From NCBI GenBank assembly GCA_964489835.1, contig CAZBBC010000221.1:1-5140 (forward strand): 5,140 nucleotides of DNA, written 5' to 3'. The DNA is from CAZBBC01 sp964489835. Lineage in GTDB: Bacteria > Calditrichota > Calditrichia > JAJRVZ01. The notes below the pieces were generated by a model. It was not told the origin of the DNA. It did not search any database and saw nothing but the letters and a program-made list of their open reading frames with translations. Positions 1 through 5,140 of this stretch are shown here, piece after piece. The number at the start of each line of letters is the position of its first letter. Positions within the stretch are counted from its first letter, which is position 1. Both the position numbers and the translations under genes were made by a program.

Positions 1-147
1 TCATTAAATTTTTTATCTTTTCCCGAAGCGGAAGTATCCGATTTTACATTAAGAAAAAATCACTTGATAATCTATAATAAATATTATAGCTTGCAGAATC
101 CAGATTCTTCATCTCTATTTAAACATAAAATTGATAAAAAAAATTAA
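1..147 (+). CDS. Possible 3' end of an upstream gene (weak)
   Basis: Frame 1 is open from the first base of the window to a TAA at 145-147, giving 48 codons without a start inside the window. The translation begins SLNFLSFPEAEVSDF and ends FKHKIDKKN. It could be the C-terminus of a protein whose gene starts before the window, ending 28 nt ahead of the fadL-like gene. Against this, GC is only about a quarter (my count by eye), far below the neighbouring genes. AT-rich non-coding DNA usually has more stops than this, but a second frame is also open for about 24 codons to a TAA at 75-77. I recognise no family or motif. The likeliest alternative is non-coding leader DNA of the next gene. Confidence 0.25.
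   Translation, partial: SLNFLSFPEAEVSDFTLRKNHLIIYNKYYSLQNPDSSSLFKHKIDKKN
49..78 (+). promoter_or_regulatory. Possible sigma-70-type promoter for the fadL-like gene
   Basis: A perfect TATAAT stands at 73-78, with a weak -35 match TTAAGA (4 of 6) at 49-54 and an 18-nt spacer. Transcription would start near 85, leaving a leader of about 90 nt. The -10 hexamer lies inside the left arm of an inverted repeat (72-89), and the mirrored arm carries TATAAT on the minus strand, so direction is not settled by the -10 alone. In DNA this AT-rich such hexamers arise easily, and the site would fall inside coding sequence if frame 1 of this stretch is real. Confidence 0.3.
72..89. promoter_or_regulatory. Inverted repeat, candidate operator
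   Basis: CTATAATA at 72-79 is perfectly mirrored by TATTATAG at 82-89 around a 2-nt centre (AA). It overlaps the best -10 hexamer upstream of the fadL-like gene, a position where a bound repressor would block RNA polymerase. No transcription-factor family can be named from the arms. An 8-bp perfect arm made almost wholly of A and T can arise by chance in this composition. Confidence 0.3.
95..108. promoter_or_regulatory. Second inverted repeat, candidate operator
   Basis: AGAATC at 95-100 is mirrored by GATTCT at 103-108 around a 2-nt centre (CA). Its centre lies 21 bp from the centre of the dyad at 72-89, so the two would sit on the same face of the helix. The arms differ in sequence from those of the first dyad, so one protein binding both is not implied. 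It may be chance. Confidence 0.22.
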
Positions 148-166
148 CCTTTAAACTAATTTTAGC

Positions 167-171
167 GGAGG
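167..171 (+). promoter_or_regulatory. Shine-Dalgarno site of the fadL-like gene
   Basis: GGAGG lies 4 nt before the ATG at 176, a strong match to the 16S rRNA tail at slightly short spacing. It fixes the start codon, which is also the one that yields a complete signal peptide. Confidence 0.8.
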
Positions 172-175
172 TCCT

Positions 176-1375
176 ATGAAATCTGTTTTAAATTTATGTT
201 TAACTCTTCTTTTGTCCCTGGTCTTAATTTCAGGTGCTTTTGCCAATGGCTTGAGCCTTAACAGCATCGGTCCGAAAGCGCTGGGTATGGGGGGGGCCTT
301 TGTCGGATTAGCCAACGATGGTACGGCGATCTATTGGAATCCTGCCGGTTTAAGCGGGCAGCAGTCAAGTTTGCTTGTTTTCGCTACAGACATCATACCG
401 TTTGCGACCTACAAAACACCGGATGGTACACCGGCACCATTTGCACTTGATTTGGAAGCTAAAACCAATCATTACATCAGTCCTAATCTTTTTGCTGTTT
501 ATAATATGGATAAATTAACATTAGGATTAGGTGCCTTTGTTCCTGCAGGTCTGGGTGTTGAGTGGGATAAAGATGCTTTAGGTGGTATTGAGTACATGAG
601 CAGGATAGGCGTTTTTTACTTTTCACCGGCGATCGCTTATCAACTCAGTGACCAGTTTTCGATCGGTTTGGCTGTGAACATTGCCTATGGATTTATGGAG
701 ATGAAGCGTGAAAATGGTGGGCAGTATACCGAGGATCCTTCAGGGTGGGGATTCGGTGCGACGGTGGGATTAAAACTTGCCGCATCTGAACAGCTTGATT
801 TAGGTTTAACCGTCCGTATGCCCACCAATGTATCATTTGAAGGCGATGCCGTGTCTGGCGGGCTCGATATGGAATTGAAACGTGATATTGAATGGCCGCT
901 CTGGATCGGATTTGGGCTAGCCTATGAAGTTAGTGATTGCTGGGTAATTACTGCTGATGCCCAATATTCTAACTGGTCTTCTCTGGAGACAATGGAAACC
1001 GAGTATTCGTTTACCCATCCACTGGCCGGTCCAATGACGATGACAGATACCACGGACTTGAAATGGGAAAATGCCGTACAGATTCGCTTAGGAACCGCTT
1101 ATAAAGTGAGCGATACTTTCACACTCCGTGGCGGCTATTACTATGATCCGGCGCCGGCACCAGACGAAACATTAAATTTTCTCTTTCCGTCTTCCACCAA
1201 TCATACCATTACAGCGGGTGGTACCATTTTCGCAGACAACTGGAATATTGATTTCGGGATGGAATACCTTCTGGGTGCAGAGCGTGATATTGAAGCAATT
1301 GCAGAAAATGAAATGCCCGGTAAGCACCAGATGAATATCTTTGCTTTTAGTGTTGGATTAGGCTACGCCTTTTAG
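176..1375 (+). CDS. FadL/OmpP1-family outer-membrane transporter
   Basis: This predicted outer-membrane beta-barrel belongs to the FadL/OmpP1/TodX family, whose members pass long-chain fatty acids or other hydrophobic compounds across the outer membrane. Residues 1-23 form a signal peptide: K2, a hydrophobic core, and probable cleavage after AFA with the mature protein starting NGLS. The family's N-terminal hatch signature follows: GMGGAFVGLANDGTA at 37-51 and NPAGL at 55-59. The C-terminal half holds the family pattern W297, IRLGTAYKVSD (303-313), then LRGGYYYD (317-324) and PAPAPD. The chain ends GYAF, with the terminal aromatic residue typical of barrels assembled by BAM. At 399 residues it is close to the usual family size. 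It is monocistronic as seen here, with its own terminator at 1449-1483. An eight-G tract lies within codons 38-41. The substrate cannot be told from sequence. Family assignment is firm. Confidence 0.93.
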   Translation: MKSVLNLCLTLLLSLVLISGAFANGLSLNSIGPKALGMGGAFVGLANDGTAIYWNPAGLSGQQSSLLVFATDIIPFATYKTPDGTPAPFALDLEAKTNHYISPNLFAVYNMDKLTLGLGAFVPAGLGVEWDKDALGGIEYMSRIGVFYFSPAIAYQLSDQFSIGLAVNIAYGFMEMKRENGGQYTEDPSGWGFGATVGLKLAASEQLDLGLTVRMPTNVSFEGDAVSGGLDMELKRDIEWPLWIGFGLAYEVSDCWVITADAQYSNWSSLETMETEYSFTHPLAGPMTMTDTTDLKWENAVQIRLGTAYKVSDTFTLRGGYYYDPAPAPDETLNFLFPSSTNHTITAGGTIFADNWNIDFGMEYLLGAERDIEAIAENEMPGKHQMNIFAFSVGLGYAF

Positions 1376-1448
1376 ATATCCAAAGAAGAAAATAGCCACA
1401 AAATTCCTATTTCTGTGATTCCCGTGGTTAAAAATCATCACTTTTCAC

Positions 1449-1483
1449 GTGGGTAAGGGAATACCTTACCCACCATTTTTTTT
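1449..1483 (+). terminator. Intrinsic terminator after the fadL-like gene
   Basis: GTGGGTAAGG at 1449-1458 pairs perfectly over 10 bp with CCTTACCCAC at 1464-1473 around the loop GAATA. After C-A come eight T residues at 1476-1483. This is a classic rho-independent terminator for plus-strand transcripts, 73 nt past the stop codon. Read on the minus strand, the stem is followed by GTGAAAAG rather than a T-run, so it is not an obvious terminator for the convergent permease operon. Apart from this hairpin, the 128-nt spacer 1376-1503 holds nothing I can support. Confidence 0.92.
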
Positions 1484-1503
1484 AGACAGATATAGTCATT
1501 AAA

Positions 1504-2748
1504 TCACTCATACCGCAGGGCATCAACCGGTTCGATGGCCGCTGCCTTTCTGGCCGGGAACAGGCCCGCTAAAAGGCCAATAAACGTCAACAGTGTTATC
1601 GAAACTGCTAGTACAGAAGAGGACAGTAAGGGCCGTCCGAGAAACTCCATCGCACCTTCCTGCATCGGGATTGACCACATCAGTTTTATCAGACCTACGG
1701 AAGCCAGAAGACCGATGATTCCTCCAATAAAAGCAATGAGTAAAGATTCGAAAACAAATTGAAAAATGATATAACGCTTTTTAGCACCGACCGCACGCTT
1801 TATTCCTATCTCCCTTGTTCTTTCCTTGGCGACGACATACATGATATTTGCCACACCAACACCGGCGATGATGAGCGACATTGATCCGATCACGGCAAGA
1901 AAAATATTAATCCCCCGGAATACTTTTGCTTCCTCTTGTTCATTTTCTATAAAGTTCCACATGGGGACCGCTCTCTCATCGGAAGGATCAAATTGGTATT
2001 TTTTGCCAAGGACCCGCCTAATTTCCTGTTCTACATACATCCCATCCTCAAAACGGGTTGGTTTTACGATTAATTCGTCAAGATATTTATCTCCATAGAT
2101 ACTTTCAAAGGTAGTGAAAGGTATCAAAGCCCGTTCGTCATCGGGTCCGTTGTTCATGGAAGTCTGTAATTTCTTAGGCATCGTTCCGCAGATGGTAAAA
2201 GGAATGCCGTCAATGGTTACCACTTCACCGATGGGATCCGGCCGGCCGTATAGTTCTTTAGCGATCTCGCCACCGAGAAATACAACTCTTCTGCGTTCTT
2301 TAATATCTTTACCATTTAAAAATCGTCCGCCGGCTCCATGAAAGGTTCGCCGCAAAAACTCAAATTCAGGATAAATTCCTTCCATATAAGTCGATGATAC
2401 CTTATCCCCGACTTTCAGACGAACACGTCTCCCCAATCCGGGAACGGCGATCGTTACCCGGGGAATATTTTTTTCAATGACGGCGCAGTCTTCTGTTTTT
2501 AATAATATCCTGCGGCCTACCGGTAATCCTTCCCATTTTTTAGTCGTCTGGCCGCCATAGACCCGAATAATGCGGTCTCCGGCATTTAATAAGCCTTCTC
2601 TGATCTGGTGAGACAGTCCCTCCCCAAAAGCCATCAATAAAGTCACGGCCAGAATGCCCCAGGAAATGGCAATAGTGGTAAGAAAGGCCCGCGTTTTTTG
2701 CGTCTTTATATCTTCAACAAATTCTCTTAAGAGCATCAGAATATTCAT
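1504..2748 (-). CDS. MacB/FtsX-type ABC transporter permease (second of pair)
   Basis: This is the inner-membrane subunit of a MacB-type ABC exporter, without a fused ATPase; MacB itself is about 650 residues with an N-terminal ATPase. Order: a short cytoplasmic N-terminus, TM1 about 20-42, a large periplasmic domain about 43-278, TM2 281-306, TM3 328-358 and TM4 378-398. The periplasmic domain shows the MacB_PCD hallmark GGRFLNGKD, then RRVVFLGGEIAKELYG and IGEVVTIDGIPFTICG. After TM2 comes the conserved segment KERTREIGIKRAVGAK (308-323), which in this family faces the ATPase. The C-terminus GLFPARKAAAIEPVDALRYE is canonical. It is last in a three-gene operon, 23 nt after the upstream permease, with a modest RBS (GGGAAAG, 2755-2761) 6 nt before its ATG. 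Equal length and parallel motifs with that neighbour suggest a duplication-derived heterodimer. The substrate is unknown. Confidence 0.92.
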   Translation of the reverse strand: MNILMLLREFVEDIKTQKTRAFLTTIAISWGILAVTLLMAFGEGLSHQIREGLLNAGDRIIRVYGGQTTKKWEGLPVGRRILLKTEDCAVIEKNIPRVTIAVPGLGRRVRLKVGDKVSSTYMEGIYPEFEFLRRTFHGAGGRFLNGKDIKERRRVVFLGGEIAKELYGRPDPIGEVVTIDGIPFTICGTMPKKLQTSMNNGPDDERALIPFTTFESIYGDKYLDELIVKPTRFEDGMYVEQEIRRVLGKKYQFDPSDERAVPMWNFIENEQEEAKVFRGINIFLAVIGSMSLIIAGVGVANIMYVVAKERTREIGIKRAVGAKKRYIIFQFVFESLLIAFIGGIIGLLASVGLIKLMWSIPMQEGAMEFLGRPLLSSSVLAVSITLLTFIGLLAGLFPARKAAAIEPVDALRYE

Positions 2749-2771
2749 GGTTTACTTTCCCATAAAAAATA

Positions 2772-4016
2772 TCAGTATCGTAAACAATCAATTACATGCA
2801 GCTTGGCAGCGCGCCTGGCCGGAAAAAATCCAGCCAGAAAACCGATAGAACTTAAAATTAAAACTGTTGTGAAAGCCACCAGTAGATTGAGTTCAGGGGT
2901 TCCAATCGTATCTTTTAAATCCTGGCTGGGTATGGCTGCGATTAGCTCAATAAGACCGACCGCAATTAAAAATCCAAGTAAGCCGCTCAATCCAATGACA
3001 ACAAACGCCTCAAAAATAAACTGTCCGAATATGTTTCGTCCCTTGGCTCCTACCGAGCGGCGAATGCCGATCTCCCTGGTTCTTTCCTGTACAATAACAT
3101 ACATAATATTGGCCAGCCCAATCCCTCCGACGATTAAAGTAATGACGCCGATGATACCCATAAACAGGTTAAATCCGAGAGAAAAGTTATCAACAAACTC
3201 ATCAAAATTGGTAGTATCCCAGATTCCCAGTGTTTCTTTATCATTGGGATCAAACTTAAATTTTTTACCAAGTGTAGCATATACTTGCTGTTTTACTGAT
3301 TTGGCTATCTGGGGATCACCCACCTGATAGACAAAATTGCTGACGTATCGATAACCAAAAATAGATTTAAAGGTTGTCATGGGAATAAAAGCACGGTCAC
3401 GATCCCGTTGACTATAAGATGAATTCTGTGTTTTTTGTTTCATGACGCCAATAACCAGAAAAGGTGTTTCGTCGATATACACATATTTACCAATGACAGA
3501 GGCATTATCACCAAATAAGAAGTCCCGTAGCCGATTCCCTAAAAAAACGACCCGACGATTCAGTTTTAGATCCAGATCATTCAACCATCGTCCGCCGGGT
3601 TCAGGCCAGATGTTACGCATGATATTGTATTCAGGAATAATTCCGGTGATGTTTGGACGATTTATCTTATCTCTCACCCGAACCGCGGATCCCCATTTAC
3701 TAAACTCCGGACTGATTCGTATAATATCTTTCACCTCGGTCCGGATTAACTCAATATCATCTTCATTTAAACGGATTCGCCGGTCACGTCCGTAACCCTC
3801 AAAAGGGATACTGGTGCGTCCGGGCCAAACAATCGCAATCCCTTCGCCAATCCCATGCATATTTTTACTCATCTGCTTGCGCAAACCAACACCGAATGCA
3901 AGCAAGAGAATGACGGTCATCGTTCCCCAGACGATGCCAAACATTGTCATTGTAGTTCGTGCTTTATATTGGCCCAGGTAATGAAAAATTTCTCTTATTT
4001 CATCGATTATATTCAT
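2772..4016 (-). CDS. MacB/FtsX-type ABC transporter permease (first of pair)
   Basis: This inner-membrane permease is paralogous to the next gene and exactly as long (414 residues). Predicted layout: TM1 about 22-42, a periplasmic MacB_PCD-type domain about 43-280, TM2 282-308, TM3 330-360 and TM4 377-398. Family marks are GGRWLNDLD (141-149), RRVVFLGNRL, IGKYVYIDETPFLVIGVM (175-192) and QERTREIGIRRSVGAK (310-325), the segment expected to contact the ATPase. KFDPNDKETLGIWDT (254-268) matches FDPSDERAVPMW in the partner, marking both as one subgroup. The C-terminus reads FFPARRAAKLHVIDCLRY, lacking the proline and final glutamate seen in the partner. The ATG follows the adaptor's TAA after one nucleotide (TAATATG) and has no clear Shine-Dalgarno of its own, so translation is probably coupled. 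No ATPase domain is present. The substrate is unknown. Confidence 0.92.
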   Translation of the reverse strand: MNIIDEIREIFHYLGQYKARTTMTMFGIVWGTMTVILLLAFGVGLRKQMSKNMHGIGEGIAIVWPGRTSIPFEGYGRDRRIRLNEDDIELIRTEVKDIIRISPEFSKWGSAVRVRDKINRPNITGIIPEYNIMRNIWPEPGGRWLNDLDLKLNRRVVFLGNRLRDFLFGDNASVIGKYVYIDETPFLVIGVMKQKTQNSSYSQRDRDRAFIPMTTFKSIFGYRYVSNFVYQVGDPQIAKSVKQQVYATLGKKFKFDPNDKETLGIWDTTNFDEFVDNFSLGFNLFMGIIGVITLIVGGIGLANIMYVIVQERTREIGIRRSVGAKGRNIFGQFIFEAFVVIGLSGLLGFLIAVGLIELIAAIPSQDLKDTIGTPELNLLVAFTTVLILSSIGFLAGFFPARRAAKLHVIDCLRY

Positions 4017-4017
4017 A

Positions 4018-5118
4018 TTAAGTGATTTCTTTAACTTCCTTCTCCAACACTTCCTGACCTTCTTCCAGACCTTCGGTCACTTCTATCCGTATGGCATCAC
4101 TGAGACCGGTTTTAATATATATTTCTTTTGAATCTTCACCGACCACAGGGATTTCCACGAATGCTGAATCATTCCGAAAAGTTACTACCCGCTCCGGGAT
4201 CGAGAGCACACTATCCCGTTTTGCAATGATAATATGGGCATTGGCTGAATAACCGGCGCGTAATATTGCCTCATTTATTTCATCTATTTTAATTTCCACC
4301 GGGAAAACGGTCGTATTATCCTCTTTTTTTGCTTTTAGTGAAATGAGTATCACATGGCCGATAATCTTCTGGCCCGGTATCGCCCCTACTTGTAACTCAC
4401 AGGTCATTTCTTCTGCTATCTTACCAACGTCAATTTCATCAACCGTTCCTTTAAAAATAAGATCATTCATGTCTGCCATACGCATGATCGGTGTACCCGG
4501 CTGGTAAGAAGTTAGTGGTACCACCGGATCACCCAGATTGACGTTTTTTTCTAAAATAAAGCCGGTTAAGGGCGATTTAACAACAGTTTCAATGTTCGTA
4601 TTGGCAATTTTAACTTTTCCTTTTTCAATGAGATCAAGTCTTTCCTGAGAAATTTGATGACGTAACTTGGCTTCTGAGTGTTGTCTGGTCAACAGTTCAT
4701 AATCCTGATCCGAAATGAGACCTGTTGACTTTAATTGCCTCGACCGTTCCAGATCTTTATCAAGCGTTTTGAGTTCAAGGTCTGCCATCTCCACATCCCG
4801 CTTGGCCTGGACTAATTCCAGTGGTGTCGGATCCGGCTTTACCTCGACGAGAGGATCACCGGCTCTGACAAAATCTCCGACATCTGCGAAAAGTTTTCCC
4901 ACGACCCCCGAAACTTTGGATTTCACATCAATTTCAGTGACCGGTTCAATAGAACCAACTGCCAATGCTTTGTCGACGATATTTTCTCTGGTTACTTTTA
5001 CAGTGCTGCGTCCGTTTTTATTTTCCGTGGAATTGGATGATAAGGTTACTGCTGTAATGGCGCTGAGTACCAGGATGATAGCTATCCAAACGATCCATTT
5101 TTTCGATTTTTTCTTCAT
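4018..5118 (-). CDS. Periplasmic adaptor (membrane fusion protein) of a MacA/HlyD-type exporter
   Basis: This periplasmic adaptor should link the inner-membrane permeases encoded next to it with a TolC-like outer-membrane channel. Residues 1-7 are lysine-rich and 8-27 form one membrane anchor, without a lipobox. The first lipoyl half lies at about 53-96 (VGSIEPVTEIDVKSKVSGVV, then GDFVRAGDPLVEVKPD). An alpha-helical hairpin follows at about 97-169, and the second lipoyl half at 176-200 (VVKSPLTGFILE, NLGDPVV). A beta-barrel domain covers about 208-300 and a membrane-proximal domain the rest. The hairpin tip has R125, L129 and S136, the R-x3-L-x6-S pattern that AcrA and MacA use to dock with TolC. 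At 366 residues it is typical of MacA-like proteins. It is the first gene of the operon visible here; the window stops 22 nt before its start, so its promoter and any earlier operon genes, such as the missing ATPase, are out of view. Confidence 0.93.
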   Translation of the reverse strand: MKKKSKKWIVWIAIILVLSAITAVTLSSNSTENKNGRSTVKVTRENIVDKALAVGSIEPVTEIDVKSKVSGVVGKLFADVGDFVRAGDPLVEVKPDPTPLELVQAKRDVEMADLELKTLDKDLERSRQLKSTGLISDQDYELLTRQHSEAKLRHQISQERLDLIEKGKVKIANTNIETVVKSPLTGFILEKNVNLGDPVVPLTSYQPGTPIMRMADMNDLIFKGTVDEIDVGKIAEEMTCELQVGAIPGQKIIGHVILISLKAKKEDNTTVFPVEIKIDEINEAILRAGYSANAHIIIAKRDSVLSIPERVVTFRNDSAFVEIPVVGEDSKEIYIKTGLSDAIRIEVTEGLEEGQEVLEKEVKEIT

Positions 5119-5128
5119 GAGTGCTAAA

Positions 5129-5133
5129 CCTCC
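5129..5133 (-). promoter_or_regulatory. Shine-Dalgarno site of the adaptor gene
   Basis: CCTCC on the plus strand reads GGAGG on the minus strand, 10 nt before the ATG at 5118. It supports that start, which also places the lysine-rich MKKKSKK segment ahead of the membrane anchor. Confidence 0.8.
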
Positions 5134-5140
5134 GGAAATA

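Noticed and set aside
131..160. TTGATA (131-136) with ACTAAT (155-160) as an alternative promoter
   Set aside because: Transcription would start at or in the ribosome-binding site of the fadL-like gene, leaving almost no leader, and the -10 match is poor.
1390..1412. Small inverted repeat AAATAG/CTATTT in the convergent spacer, considered as a minus-strand terminator
   Set aside because: The stem is only six AT-rich pairs with an 11-nt loop, and no T-run follows on either strand.
1535..2341. Open frames on the plus strand inside the second permease gene (about 75-90 codons each)
   Set aside because: They lie wholly antisense to a clearly coding frame with MacB-family motifs, and their translations show no family features; they are shadow frames.
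2654..2848. Short plus-strand open frame across the permease-permease junction
   Set aside because: It is antisense to both genes and the intergenic gap, with no family features in its translation.
2803..3327. A 174-codon plus-strand open frame antisense to the first permease
   Set aside because: It overlaps the conserved TM and coupling segments of the permease in a shadow frame, and its translation is low in recognisable structure.
3442..3795. Plus-strand open frame of 117 codons
   Set aside because: It is antisense to the periplasmic domain of the first permease, and the peptide (rich in R, S and I) resembles no real protein.
1..5140. Search for CRISPR arrays, tRNA or rRNA genes, insertion sequences, toxin-antitoxin or phage-defence genes, or a novel system
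   Set aside because: There are no regularly spaced repeats, no cloverleaf or rRNA-like stretch, no transposase or terminal repeats, and all long coding space is taken by four recognised transport proteins.

Overview
The window carries four complete protein genes and looks like ordinary chromosomal DNA from a Gram-negative (two-membrane) bacterium. The evidence for two membranes is an outer-membrane beta-barrel protein of the FadL family and a periplasmic adaptor of the MacA/HlyD type. Strong GGAGG ribosome-binding sites, moderate GC in the genes and a FadL next to split MacB-type permeases would fit one of the less-studied lineages around the FCB group (Calditrichota, Marinimicrobia, KSB1-like). 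This placement is an inference from style only; no marker gene is present.

Layout. Positions 1-175 are very AT-rich leader DNA. They hold two short inverted repeats, a possible promoter, and an open frame that may be the tail of an upstream gene but is more likely non-coding. Positions 176-1375 (+) encode a 399-residue FadL/OmpP1-type outer-membrane transporter, followed by a textbook intrinsic terminator at 1449-1483. The rest of the window is a tight minus-strand operon, read from right to left: a membrane-anchored periplasmic adaptor (5118-4018), then two paralogous MacB/FtsX-type permeases of identical length, 414 residues each (4016-2772 and 2748-1504). The gaps in the operon are 1 and 23 nt. 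The FadL gene and the operon converge on the 128-nt spacer 1376-1503.

How the genes work together. The adaptor and two permeases should form most of a tripartite ABC exporter: a permease heterodimer in the inner membrane, an adaptor spanning the periplasm, and a TolC-like outer-membrane channel. The adaptor carries the R-x3-L-x6-S hairpin-tip pattern used for docking to TolC-like channels. No ATPase is encoded in the window and neither permease has one fused, so the nucleotide-binding subunit must be encoded beyond position 5140 or elsewhere. The FadL protein is a separate transcription unit, probably for uptake of hydrophobic molecules across the outer membrane; nothing links it functionally to the exporter.

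I found no mobile element, CRISPR array, RNA gene or clearly undescribed system. The points most worth a second look are the missing ATPase of the split exporter, an eight-G tract inside the fadL-like gene, and the paired dyads upstream of it.
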